In this document: piece by piece, positions 9,493 through 17,393 of the stretch
How positions within the stretch are numbered: position 1 is the first letter of the stretch
How the letters are laid out: every line of letters starts with the position of its first letter
Assembly (NCBI GenBank): GCA_028285365.1
Contig: JANQPS010000664.1
Coordinates: forward strand, 1-37,921
Direction: 5' to 3'
Length of the DNA stretch: 37,921 nucleotides
Origin: Thermoanaerobaculia bacterium
Lineage (GTDB): Bacteria; Acidobacteriota; Thermoanaerobaculia; Multivoradales; Multivoraceae
Made by a program: the position numbers and the translations under genes
Notes under the pieces: model-generated
Told to the model about the DNA's origin: nothing
The model's input: the letters and a program-made list of their open reading frames with translations, nothing else
The model's database searches: none

Positions 9493-10287
9493 GTGCACAT
9501 GATCGATCTCACAGGCAAGACTGCTCTCGTGACCGGTGCAACCCGCGGCATAGGGGAGGCTTGTGCCCGGGCGCTCGACGCAGCCGGTGCCCGTGTGCTG
9601 CTTTCCGGCCGCACGGCCTCCGATCTCGAGCGCGTGGCGGCGGAGCTCGAGAACGCGCCGCTCATGCTCGAAGCCGATCTGGCCCCGTCGCGCGCCGGTA
9701 CCGCCCTCGCCGAGCGCGTCCTCGACGAAACGGGAGGTGTCGACATTCTGGTCAACAACGCCGGCATCCCCATGCGCCGGACCCCCGACAAGCTCACCGA
9801 GCAAGACGTCGACCTCGTCTTCTCGATCAACGTGCGCTCGCTGCTCATGTTGACCGTCGGGTTGGGGCCGTCCATGGTCGAGCGCGGTGGCGGATCGGTC
9901 ATCAACATCTCCTCGATTGCCAGCCTGCGCGGACCGTTGGGGCGGGTCGCCTACGCAGGCACCAAAGGTGCTGTCGACGCCATGACCCGCGCCCTGGCCG
10001 CCGACTGGGGGTCGCAGGGGATTCGCGTCAATGCCGTTTGTCCAGGCCTCATCAAGACGGCCATTTGGGAAGAGAGCCGCCGGACCGTACCTGGGCTCAG
10101 TGAACAGCTCGAGCAGCAGATTGCGCTCAAGCGGTGGGGCGAAGGCAGCGACTGCGCCGACGTCGTCGTCTTTCTGGCCTCCGACATGGCGCGCTACGTC
10201 ACGGGCGAGGTGATCGCTGTCGACGGTGGCATGGCGAGAGTCAGCTCGGCGCCCGGGTCCGCAGTCAAGGTGCCGGGGACGAGCTGA
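9493..10287 (+). CDS. SDR family oxidoreductase (GTG 9493 or ATG 9499 start)
   Basis: TALVTGATRGIGEA; DILVNNAGIP; SSIASLRGPLGRVAYAGTKGAVDAM; RVNAVCPGLIKTAI; YVTGEVIAVDGG. Confidence 0.95.
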   Translation: MHMIDLTGKTALVTGATRGIGEACARALDAAGARVLLSGRTASDLERVAAELENAPLMLEADLAPSRAGTALAERVLDETGGVDILVNNAGIPMRRTPDKLTEQDVDLVFSINVRSLLMLTVGLGPSMVERGGGSVINISSIASLRGPLGRVAYAGTKGAVDAMTRALAADWGSQGIRVNAVCPGLIKTAIWEESRRTVPGLSEQLEQQIALKRWGEGSDCADVVVFLASDMARYVTGEVIAVDGGMARVSSAPGSAVKVPGTS

Positions 10288-10339
10288 CGCCTTTGGGGTC
10301 GCCTGCTGACTCCCGACGTGGCACCAGGTCGCCTGCATC

Positions 10340-12985
10340 TCAAACGAGCGCCAAGGCCTCCTGCAGTGCCTTGGCAGACTGCGGTCGCGGACCGCGACTT
10401 CGTGAGAGCGCGCGGGCCAAGAGCTCGTCCAAGGGCTCGGGCGCATCGGGTAGGGCCTCTCTGAGACTGGGAGTCGGCCCTCGCCGGATGCGGTCGATGG
10501 TCTCGGGCTTGGTTGGTCCCAGAAACGGGTTGCTCCCGGTAAGGCACTCGAAGAGAACCGTAGCCAGGCTCCACACGTCGAACGAGTAGTCCGGCCGATC
10601 ACCGTCGAGCGCTTCGGGGGAGAGGTAAGGCAGCGTCCCCATGATGGGATAGCCGCCATCTCCTGGGACGACCGCAGTCTGCTCCTGCTGCTCGTCGTGC
10701 TCTTGCAGAACGTCGTCGCCGGCACTCGAGTCCAGCACCAGCTTGGCCAGACCGAAGTCGAGGAGCTTGGGCGTGTCATCATCGGTGTAGCCGATGTTGC
10801 TCGGCTTGATGTCGCGATGCAGGATCCCATGATTGTGGAGACGGTCGGTCACGGCTGCCATCGCTGAGATGAGATCCACCGACGCGCCCACGTCGAGTGG
10901 CCCCTCATCGAGGCGGTCCGCCAGAGTGCCACCGCTCAGGTACTCGAAGATCAGTAGCGGTTGCCCGCGCCAGGACTCCGCGCCATAAATCAGGGCGAGG
11001 TTCGGATGGCTGACTGAAGCCATCGTCCTGGCCTCCCGCCGAAGTCTCACGAGTCGTCTGGAGCTCTGGGACGGCAGTGTCTTGATCGCCACGAGTCGGC
11101 CGAGGTCGAGGTCTTCAGCTCGGTAGACGACGCCCATACCTCCCTGGCCGATCTTGGCTTCGAAGAGGAACTTGCCGGCCAGGACCCGCGGCAGGCCGTT
11201 GGCAGAGTTGGCTCCACCACATCTCGAACACTTCGCCCGGTCGTGGCCTTCGACGAGACCGCACCGGGCGCACTCGTGACCGAGGACTTCCGGAGAGCGC
11301 GTGGATCGCCGCCGACCGAACGTGGCGGACGCCGCTTCTGCTGCCAAATGTCCGTGATCGTCCGTGCCGAGAGTCGGCGCCTCGCTGGTGCCGCCGCCGC
11401 TGGAGAAGGACGAGTCGAGCCTCAGAGAGGCTGCCGCAGCGACACCGTTGAGCAGCAGCAAATCGTCTTCGGTGAACTCGAGGCCGCTCTGCTTCTCGCC
11501 CAGTGCGATGACTCCGATGAGGTCTGAGCTGGAGTCGAGGATGGGGACTAGGAGTCTGAAGCCGCTGTCGACCAACCAGTGGCGCTCATCGCTCGTGAGA
11601 TCGGCGACCTCCGTCGACTCTTCGAGATCAAGCTGGAGTGGTCCGTCGAGCTTTCGAACGAGCACGGAATCGATTGGCAAGGCTCGAGCTCGCTCTCCCT
11701 GTGACCTCAGCGCCCGCGTGCTGATGTCGAGGATCAGCACGTCCACGACGTCGAGGTGAAGGGCTCGATCGATCTCTTCGCAGAGAAGGCCAGAGATGGC
11801 GTTGATGTCTGGGGCAGTGCGGGCTCTGTCGGCAAGCGATACGAGAATGCGCCGCGCGTCGTACCCTTCGCGGAAGAAGCGGCGATCGAGGGCTTCGAGG
11901 AGTCGCGGACGAGCTCGAATGGCCAGGAACCCGAGCAGGGTCAGACCCCCGAGGAGGATGACATCGGGTCCGGAGAAGATCGAGTCCAGGGTCTCCTGCC
12001 TCCGGTTGTACAAGAGCACGAGGGATCCGACGAACGGTGCTGCGGTCAAGGTCATCAGGGTCGTGCGAGCCAGCAGATACTCGAGCGCCTTGCGGACGAT
12101 CAGTTTGAGCGGAATCACACGATGCGCCACGATGACGTAGCTTGCGGTGAACGGCACCGTGAGGAGAAACACGTCCATGACGTGAGTCACCCTGTCCTGG
12201 AAGGTCCCAGGCGCAAGATAGGCGTCTCTGAACTCTGGAGATAAGAGCATCAGGAACACCACAAGGACAAAGGGTGCTATCCCTGCCAAGAGCGCGAGGA
12301 CGAGTGCGGCCGCTCGTCTACGCTCCTGGGTAGGCGCAAGCCTTGTCTTGAGGAGACCAAAGACGAACACCGCCATCATCAAGATGAATAGCAGCGGCCA
12401 GTACAGACTCGATGGATTCCGACGGACGAGGCCGAGGAGACCGTCCTCTGACAGGGGAGAGTACACCCGGCCGCCGAGCATCAAGAGATTGGCGAGAAAC
12501 AGAACCGAACCGCAGATCGCGGAGAAGACGGTGCTAACCCCGAGCGTCTTCTCCCAGCGTCCGGAGAGTGGCACCTGTGGAAACTCGGCCGCGAATCGCC
12601 AGGCAAAGTATGGAAGGAAAGCGTCTAGCTGGAGGTACTCGAAGAGGCTTACGCGGACGTCCCAGGGCCCTGGCACCGAGATGATGGCCGCCTCGGCGAA
12701 CGTCGTGGCTACGAGCAACAGAAAGGCTCCCAGCTGTCGACCCGCCTTGTTGTTACGGGCGCCGAACAGAAGCAGGCCTGCCACCAGACCAAAGCACGCC
12801 ATGTAGGCGAGATGGAGCGAAAGCCGCGTGTCTCGATTCGGCTCCGACTGTAGGAGCACGAGCGCGCAGCACAAGCCAATAGACAGCTTGAGCGCCGCGA
12901 GCGCCACAAGGCCACGCCACCAAGGGTTTGCTGAGTGCATCGGTTCTTGGCAGCTGATCTTATTCAGCATGCTGCCAAGTGCCAC
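10340..12985 (-). CDS. Multi-TM / GAF / zinc-ribbon / Hanks-type Ser/Thr protein kinase
   Basis: Several N-terminal TM segments; GAF-like region around EALDRRFFREGYDARRILVSLADRA...LDVVDVLILD; CARCGLVEGHDRAKCSRCGG; kinase motifs GQGGMGVVYRAE, VAIK, HRDIKPSNIGY, DFGLAK, GTLPYLSPEALDGDRPDYSFDVWSLATVLFECLTGSNPF. Confidence 0.92.
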   Translation of the reverse strand: MALGSMLNKISCQEPMHSANPWWRGLVALAALKLSIGLCCALVLLQSEPNRDTRLSLHLAYMACFGLVAGLLLFGARNNKAGRQLGAFLLLVATTFAEAAIISVPGPWDVRVSLFEYLQLDAFLPYFAWRFAAEFPQVPLSGRWEKTLGVSTVFSAICGSVLFLANLLMLGGRVYSPLSEDGLLGLVRRNPSSLYWPLLFILMMAVFVFGLLKTRLAPTQERRRAAALVLALLAGIAPFVLVVFLMLLSPEFRDAYLAPGTFQDRVTHVMDVFLLTVPFTASYVIVAHRVIPLKLIVRKALEYLLARTTLMTLTAAPFVGSLVLLYNRRQETLDSIFSGPDVILLGGLTLLGFLAIRARPRLLEALDRRFFREGYDARRILVSLADRARTAPDINAISGLLCEEIDRALHLDVVDVLILDISTRALRSQGERARALPIDSVLVRKLDGPLQLDLEESTEVADLTSDERHWLVDSGFRLLVPILDSSSDLIGVIALGEKQSGLEFTEDDLLLLNGVAAAASLRLDSSFSSGGGTSEAPTLGTDDHGHLAAEAASATFGRRRSTRSPEVLGHECARCGLVEGHDRAKCSRCGGANSANGLPRVLAGKFLFEAKIGQGGMGVVYRAEDLDLGRLVAIKTLPSQSSRRLVRLRREARTMASVSHPNLALIYGAESWRGQPLLIFEYLSGGTLADRLDEGPLDVGASVDLISAMAAVTDRLHNHGILHRDIKPSNIGYTDDDTPKLLDFGLAKLVLDSSAGDDVLQEHDEQQEQTAVVPGDGGYPIMGTLPYLSPEALDGDRPDYSFDVWSLATVLFECLTGSNPFLGPTKPETIDRIRRGPTPSLREALPDAPEPLDELLARALSRSRGPRPQSAKALQEALALV

Positions 12986-13104
12986 TCAGCGAGGCAGTTT
13001 GTCGTTAGTGTGGGCGTCGAACGCGGCATCCGAACTGGCCGCGCCCGACATGGCCCGAGAGCGTCTTCTATGTGGGTACCGTGTACGCCTTGACTGGATC
13101 GTCT

Positions 13105-13491
13105 CTAATCGTCGGCGGGGACAATACCGTCGCAAACAGTGAGTTCCGGTACGACACCGCCGGCCAAACACAGTCCTCTGACGATCGAGATCGACTTCCT
13201 GGCCGCTTCTTGGGTCACGGTCTTTTCGCCTTTCGCTGCGGCTGCAGCGGCGGCACAGAAACCCATGAATCCCGACGAGGTGAGGAGAGTCAGCTTGTTG
13301 TTCTCCCAGAAAGGGCCGTTGACCTTGTCCTTGAAGTTCTGACGAAAGGGCTCTTCGAAGTACTGTTTCTTCTCCTTGTCAGTCAGCGTTATCCACTCGT
13401 CGGTCTGACTGAGATCGTTGTACGTGTCGACTCCTCTGACGAGTTGCGTGAGGCAATGTGTCAGTGCGTCTTCCCATACCTTGCTGCTCAT
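13105..13491 (-). CDS. Small orphan protein (about 128 aa), four Cys, poly-Ala tract
   Basis: ORF track extends to 13722, but an internal ATG at 13491 has a strong SD (GGAGGTTCTTATG); product MSSKVWEDALTHCLTQLVRGVDTYNDL...GFMGFCAAAAAAAKGEK...LCLAGGVVPELTVCDGIVPADD; no family recognised. Confidence 0.72.
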   Translation of the reverse strand: MSSKVWEDALTHCLTQLVRGVDTYNDLSQTDEWITLTDKEKKQYFEEPFRQNFKDKVNGPFWENNKLTLLTSSGFMGFCAAAAAAAKGEKTVTQEAARKSISIVRGLCLAGGVVPELTVCDGIVPADD

Positions 13492-13610
13492 AAGAACCTC
13501 CGATTGAGTCCGACCTGTCAGGAGCAATCCTGTTGGCCGTTTGTCTTGGTTTTGTGGGCCGCAGAGCGACCGAGTCACGGTGTCAGCTTCTGAACGTGTT
13601 CCTGTACTTG

Positions 13611-13626
13611 AGCACGATCTGGGCCA
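13611..13626 (-). promoter_or_regulatory. Candidate sigma-54 -24/-12 promoter (TGGCCC-N5-GTGCT)
   Basis: Two mismatches to TGGCAC-N5-TTGCW with correct GG/GC spacing; 120 nt upstream of the 13491 start codon. Confidence 0.45.
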
Positions 13627-13690
13627 GCTCTCTTCTGCCTTTCGTTTGTAGGAAATCTGCTTTCGGGATTCGGCGGTGGCGCAACAACCT

Positions 13691-13729
13691 GACGGTCGAA
13701 ACGGTCCGGACGGTTGCTCCATCCGTCTC
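13691..13729 (-). promoter_or_regulatory. Candidate enhancer (UAS): GACGGTCGA-AACGGTCCG-GACGGTTGC 9-bp units plus nearby CCGTC
   Basis: Three consecutive 9-bp ACGGT-containing units about 65-105 bp upstream of the candidate -24 element; same core as 17394-17443. Confidence 0.45.
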
Positions 13730-13741
13730 GACAGCCGCTTG

Positions 13742-15343
13742 TCAGCGTTCCAGCTCGGTCATCCGGATCTTGAGTCCTTCTTTCGAGACTTCGAGAGCCT
13801 GTGCAGCAGCCTCGATCTTGTGGTCGTTGGCTTCGAGAGCAGCTTCGATTTCGTCCGCGCCGAGGTCTTTCGCTTTGCGGACCCTCTTGCTCTTCTCGAC
13901 GAGTGAGTAGAGCGAGCCTCGAGACAGGTTGAGAACTTTGGCAGTGGGCCGGATCTGCCAGTGGTTGGCGCGGAGGCACTCGACGAGCTCGTCTTCGCTG
14001 ACGTCCGCGGGATCTCTATAGCGATGGCGTGCGGGCGTCGTCGGGGTGGTTGGAGCGGTGGAGTCTCGAGGTGCTGTGATCGGGGCTGACAGCTGATCTT
14101 CGAGCCAGGGTAGGACTTCGTTGGTCGCGAGCCACTCCCGATCATGGAAGCGCACGGCGAGCCGTGTCGCGACGTTGCGCAGCTGACGCACGTTGCCAGG
14201 CCATCTGTCGAGTGCCAGAGCAGCTACCGCTGCGGCAGGCAGCCACGGACGGTGGCCGTCGGTGTCGAGTTTGTTGCGGCCAGCAGCCTCCTGCAGCTCG
14301 GCGGCTAGCAGGGGATAGAAGAGACGGCCGATATCTTCTCGGCGATGTCGGAGCGCAGGCAGATGAATGACGTAGGCGCTGAGGCGTTGGAGGAGAGGCT
14401 CGCGAAACTCCCCTTGTTCTACCGCCTCTTCGAGGCGAGCATCGGTTGCCGCCAGAATGCGCAGATCGACTTCGTGTTCCTCTTCCGATCCCACGGAACG
14501 GATGGCTCGGTCTTCGATCGCTCTGAGCAGCAGGGCTTGAACCTCGGGGGGAGTGGCCCCGACTTCATCGAGAAACAAGGTCCCAGAAGCGGCCGCGCGA
14601 AAGAGACCAGCACGTGATCTCGTGGAACCGGTAAAAGCCCCTCGAGCCGCTCCGAACAGCTCTGCGGCTGCGAGCGACGGGGGCAACGTCGCCATGTTGA
14701 CCGCAACGAACGGGCCTGCCGAACGCTCACTGGCGTCGTGAATGGCTCGCGCAGTCAGTTCCTTGCCTGTTCCGGTCTCGCCACGAATGAGGACCGGCAC
14801 GTCGACGCGTGCCAACCGCATGATGTCGCTGAAGACTTCCAGCATCCCGTCGCTCTCACCCCGTAGGGAATCGGACGAGCGGATGGCTCTCGTGGGTTCG
14901 AACCGGCGATGCAAGAGGAGGCAGACGCTCTTGCCTAGTAGCAGGACCACTCCTCGGTCGATGGCATCGTCGTCGAATTGCGTTCGACCGGAGCAGGTGA
15001 CGCCGTTGACTGCGAGGCGAGTCGCGCTCGAGGAGTCGATTGTCCAGGTGGCTTCCCGCCTCTCGAGAAGGATTGGCGAGCGACTCAGATGTGTCTCGGC
15101 GAGTGGCTTGCGGCGCCCTCCAGAAAGCGAGGAGAACTCCGGCTCGAGGCGCGAGAGTTTGATGGTGTCGCGAGTCGACGTCGCGTCGAAGAGCTCGGGG
15201 AACGCAATCTCACCTACGCGACCCGTGTCCGGGTGGGCGAGGATGGTGAAACAAACGCGCGGCGTGGAGTCTTCGGTGTCGAAAGACTCGTCGTCGACGG
15301 TGTCTATGTTGAGCCAGTTGCTGCCGGCACTCGGCGGCGACAT
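13742..15343 (-). CDS. Sigma-54-dependent enhancer-binding protein with divergent FHA-like N-terminus and two C-terminal Fis-type HTH units
   Basis: GETGTGKE Walker A; ELFGAARGAFTGS; GTLFLDEVG Walker B; LPALRHRREDI; WPGNVRQLRNV; N-terminal LSRSPILLERREATWTID...VNG...RGVVLLLGKSVCLLLHR; C-terminal DELVECLRANHWQIRPTAKVLNLSRGSLYSLVEK and DEIEAALEANDHKIEAAAQALEVSKEGLKIRMTEL. Confidence 0.93.
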   Translation of the reverse strand: MSPPSAGSNWLNIDTVDDESFDTEDSTPRVCFTILAHPDTGRVGEIAFPELFDATSTRDTIKLSRLEPEFSSLSGGRRKPLAETHLSRSPILLERREATWTIDSSSATRLAVNGVTCSGRTQFDDDAIDRGVVLLLGKSVCLLLHRRFEPTRAIRSSDSLRGESDGMLEVFSDIMRLARVDVPVLIRGETGTGKELTARAIHDASERSAGPFVAVNMATLPPSLAAAELFGAARGAFTGSTRSRAGLFRAAASGTLFLDEVGATPPEVQALLLRAIEDRAIRSVGSEEEHEVDLRILAATDARLEEAVEQGEFREPLLQRLSAYVIHLPALRHRREDIGRLFYPLLAAELQEAAGRNKLDTDGHRPWLPAAAVAALALDRWPGNVRQLRNVATRLAVRFHDREWLATNEVLPWLEDQLSAPITAPRDSTAPTTPTTPARHRYRDPADVSEDELVECLRANHWQIRPTAKVLNLSRGSLYSLVEKSKRVRKAKDLGADEIEAALEANDHKIEAAAQALEVSKEGLKIRMTELER

Positions 15344-15457
15344 CAGTCAGCCAGCTCCCACTACCTGAGATCTTGGATTGTGAATTCAGTGTAGCAACTC
15401 ATGAAGCTTCCGAGGGCCGCCGCTTCGGCGTCGTGGGGCGCTCAGGGTGCGGCGCTG

Positions 15458-15504
15458 AAAAAAACTCGCCGGGGGACGCAACAGCACACGTCACCCCGGC
15501 GACC
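15458..15504 (-). terminator. Rho-independent terminator for the 17201-15523 operon
   Basis: Minus-strand TCGCCGGGGTGACG...CGTCCCCCGGCGAG followed by TTTTTTT; begins about 19 nt after the stop at 15523. Confidence 0.88.
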
Positions 15505-15522
15505 GGAGATCAATGACACCGT

Positions 15523-16344
15523 CTAGAGGCGCGACCCGTCGTCGATGTGGGAGATACGCTGGTCATAGCGCATGACGGTGTTGCGCAGCTTGCGCAGAAG
15601 CATCGCGTGCTCGTTGCGTCGCTCGTCGACGACGCCTGGGGGTGGGTAGACGAAACGAAGTGAGGTCTCTGCCGAGGTCACGAGGAGGAGCTCATGGCCG
15701 CTGTTGCCTTCGATGACCTCGTAGACGACGACCGGGTCGGAGTCGCCTCCGGCTCGATAGGCCGCAAGTAGCTCTTCGAGAGCCCTCTCCATGGCCGCGC
15801 CACCTCCAGGACGAGCGAACAGCCTCGTGGTCATGAGGCCTGACGAGCCGGAGAGTTTGCGTCTCTCCGGTCCGGCTTCGGACGAGAGATCACTACGTCG
15901 CTCGAGGACGAGCCGATACTGATGGTCGACCCGCTCGATGGCGCGATCCCACGCCTCGGTGCTGCGAAGGTCTTCGACCATCTGAACTCGAATCTCGTCT
16001 TCCCAGGTGGCAACCTCCCTCAGCGAGCGGAAGGACGTGGCAACGACGTAGAACGAGGCCGGCATGCGGTTCGCCCCAAACGGGCTCTGCAGCACCATGT
16101 GCACGCCCCGGTAGGAATCGAGCGCGTTCTCTGGTGTTCTGGAGCGCCATCTCTCGATCAGGTAGCGCATGTCGCCTCTGTAGGGTTGCATCTGATTCAA
16201 GCCGACTTCGTGAACGAGAAGTCGCACGTGGGTGGCGTCGTCGAACCACTGGATGTCGGAACCGGCCGAGCGAGAGGTCGCGCCGAAGAGACACAGCAGC
16301 ACCATCGGTGCAAGGGACCACGCTCCAGGGGTCGCTGCCTTCAT
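15523..16344 (-). CDS. Predicted secreted protein, paralogous to the adjacent gene
   Basis: N-terminal signal-like segment WSLAPMVLLCLFGATSRSAG; start codon overlaps the upstream stop (ATGA). Confidence 0.78.
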   Translation of the reverse strand: MKAATPGAWSLAPMVLLCLFGATSRSAGSDIQWFDDATHVRLLVHEVGLNQMQPYRGDMRYLIERWRSRTPENALDSYRGVHMVLQSPFGANRMPASFYVVATSFRSLREVATWEDEIRVQMVEDLRSTEAWDRAIERVDHQYRLVLERRSDLSSEAGPERRKLSGSSGLMTTRLFARPGGGAAMERALEELLAAYRAGGDSDPVVVYEVIEGNSGHELLLVTSAETSLRFVYPPPGVVDERRNEHAMLLRKLRNTVMRYDQRISHIDDGSRL

Positions 16345-17201
16345 GGTTTGCTCTGACTGCTGACGTCGGCCGCTCCGAGCGCGGGCGACAGTTCGTGGTT
16401 GCGCTCGGCGTAGCGCACTTCGTAGCGTCTCGTCGTCTCGAGAAAGTCAGCAGCCAGGACTGCCAGCTCACTGCCGAGGGACTCTTCGACCTTCTGGATC
16501 TCAGCGGCGAGATCGGCCTCGTTTCGCGACGCACTGCCTACGACAAATAGTGGCCCCTCCGGCCCGACAGCTTGCTGGAACACGACGTAACCCTGGCCAC
16601 TGTTGCGCTTCTCGACGGCGGCGCGCCAGGCTTCTAATGCTGCTTCGAAGGCAGCTTCTTTCCCAGGCTTGACGAAGGCGTACTCGAGGCGGAGGAAGTT
16701 GCGTTCGTTCGCGAGAACCCAGGGCTTCTCGGGCTCGTAGGAGAGGTCGCCCCGAAATCGTAGGAGAGTGGTCGACGTCGAGAGCAGGGTGTCGCTCATC
16801 GTCGCGACTGCGTCGCCAATCTTCGAGTCACCGCTGGCGATCAGCGCGTCGGTGGCAGCGTTGGCGCGGTCGAGGTCCGCCATGGACTGCAGCGGAAACA
16901 CGTAGCTGACACCAACCGAGCTGCGGTTGTTCCAGGCCTGGGTCGCCCGGAGCGGGTACTTGTGATGGCTCAGGACCGCCTGGATCTGCTTCATGGCCGG
17001 AACGTAGTCCTGGAGCTTCGACGGATCGATTTCGTGCTCGGTGAGTTGAATGTAGGGCGGGGGAGATTGAGCGGGCAGAACACTCGAGGCGAGGAGCGCA
17101 ACGAGCGAGAAGATCGAGAAGACGGCGAGTGACGGGCGACGGACGAGCCGGGTTCGTCCGGGGAGATGGCAGGGAAACGACTGGTGATGGATTGGATACA
17201 C
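16341..17201 (-). CDS. Predicted secreted protein with dimeric alpha/beta-barrel-like (NIPSNAP/ABM-like) pattern
   Basis: GTG start with AGGAGG SD (agcaggaggaatccagcGTG); signal segment LAVFSIFSLVALLASSVLPAQS; EYAFVKPGKEAAFEAALEAWRAAVEKRNSGQGYVVFQQAVGPEGPLFVVGSASRNEADL. Confidence 0.78.
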   Translation of the reverse strand: MYPIHHQSFPCHLPGRTRLVRRPSLAVFSIFSLVALLASSVLPAQSPPPYIQLTEHEIDPSKLQDYVPAMKQIQAVLSHHKYPLRATQAWNNRSSVGVSYVFPLQSMADLDRANAATDALIASGDSKIGDAVATMSDTLLSTSTTLLRFRGDLSYEPEKPWVLANERNFLRLEYAFVKPGKEAAFEAALEAWRAAVEKRNSGQGYVVFQQAVGPEGPLFVVGSASRNEADLAAEIQKVEESLGSELAVLAADFLETTRRYEVRYAERNHELSPALGAADVSSQSKP

Positions 17202-17322
17202 GCTGGATTCCTCCTGCTGGTCCTCTCGAAAGAGGCCTTGGTTGAGTTGACGGACGCCACCTCAGAGTTGCAGGCGCGCTGAGTGATCAGCGAGCTCTTC
17301 GAGATGGCTAGCAACCCGGCAG

Positions 17323-17338
17323 TGCAACAGGAGTGCCG
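17323..17338 (-). promoter_or_regulatory. Candidate sigma-54 -24/-12 promoter (CGGCAC-TCCTG-TTGCA)
   Basis: One mismatch to TGGCAC-N5-TTGCA, correct spacing; 122 nt upstream of the GTG at 17201. Confidence 0.65.
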
Positions 17339-17393
17339 GGCCCGGGCAGGCTCTGGAAGAGCTGGAAAGGCAGTGTTTTGGGGGTCTTCTGCT

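Noticed and set aside
8007-10103. 698-aa plus-strand ORF
   Set aside because: Antisense to the well-supported serine hydrolase and overlaps the SDR gene in another frame; Arg/Gly-rich composition typical of spurious ORFs in GC-rich DNA.
9376-10830. 484-aa minus-strand ORF
   Set aside because: Antisense to the SDR gene and overlapping the kinase C-terminus; no recognisable domain.
12970-12985. TGGCAC match on the minus strand at the kinase start
   Set aside because: The downstream GC dinucleotide is off by one from -24/-12 spacing and the site overlaps the start codon.
13492-13722. N-terminal extension of the 205-aa ORF track entry
   Set aside because: The ATG at 13491 has a strong SD; the extension is Arg/Ser/Cys-rich and overlaps the proposed promoter and enhancer.
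16991-17314. 107-aa minus-strand ORF covering the secreted gene's start
   Set aside because: Different frame from the well-supported gene with SD and signal peptide; no domain.
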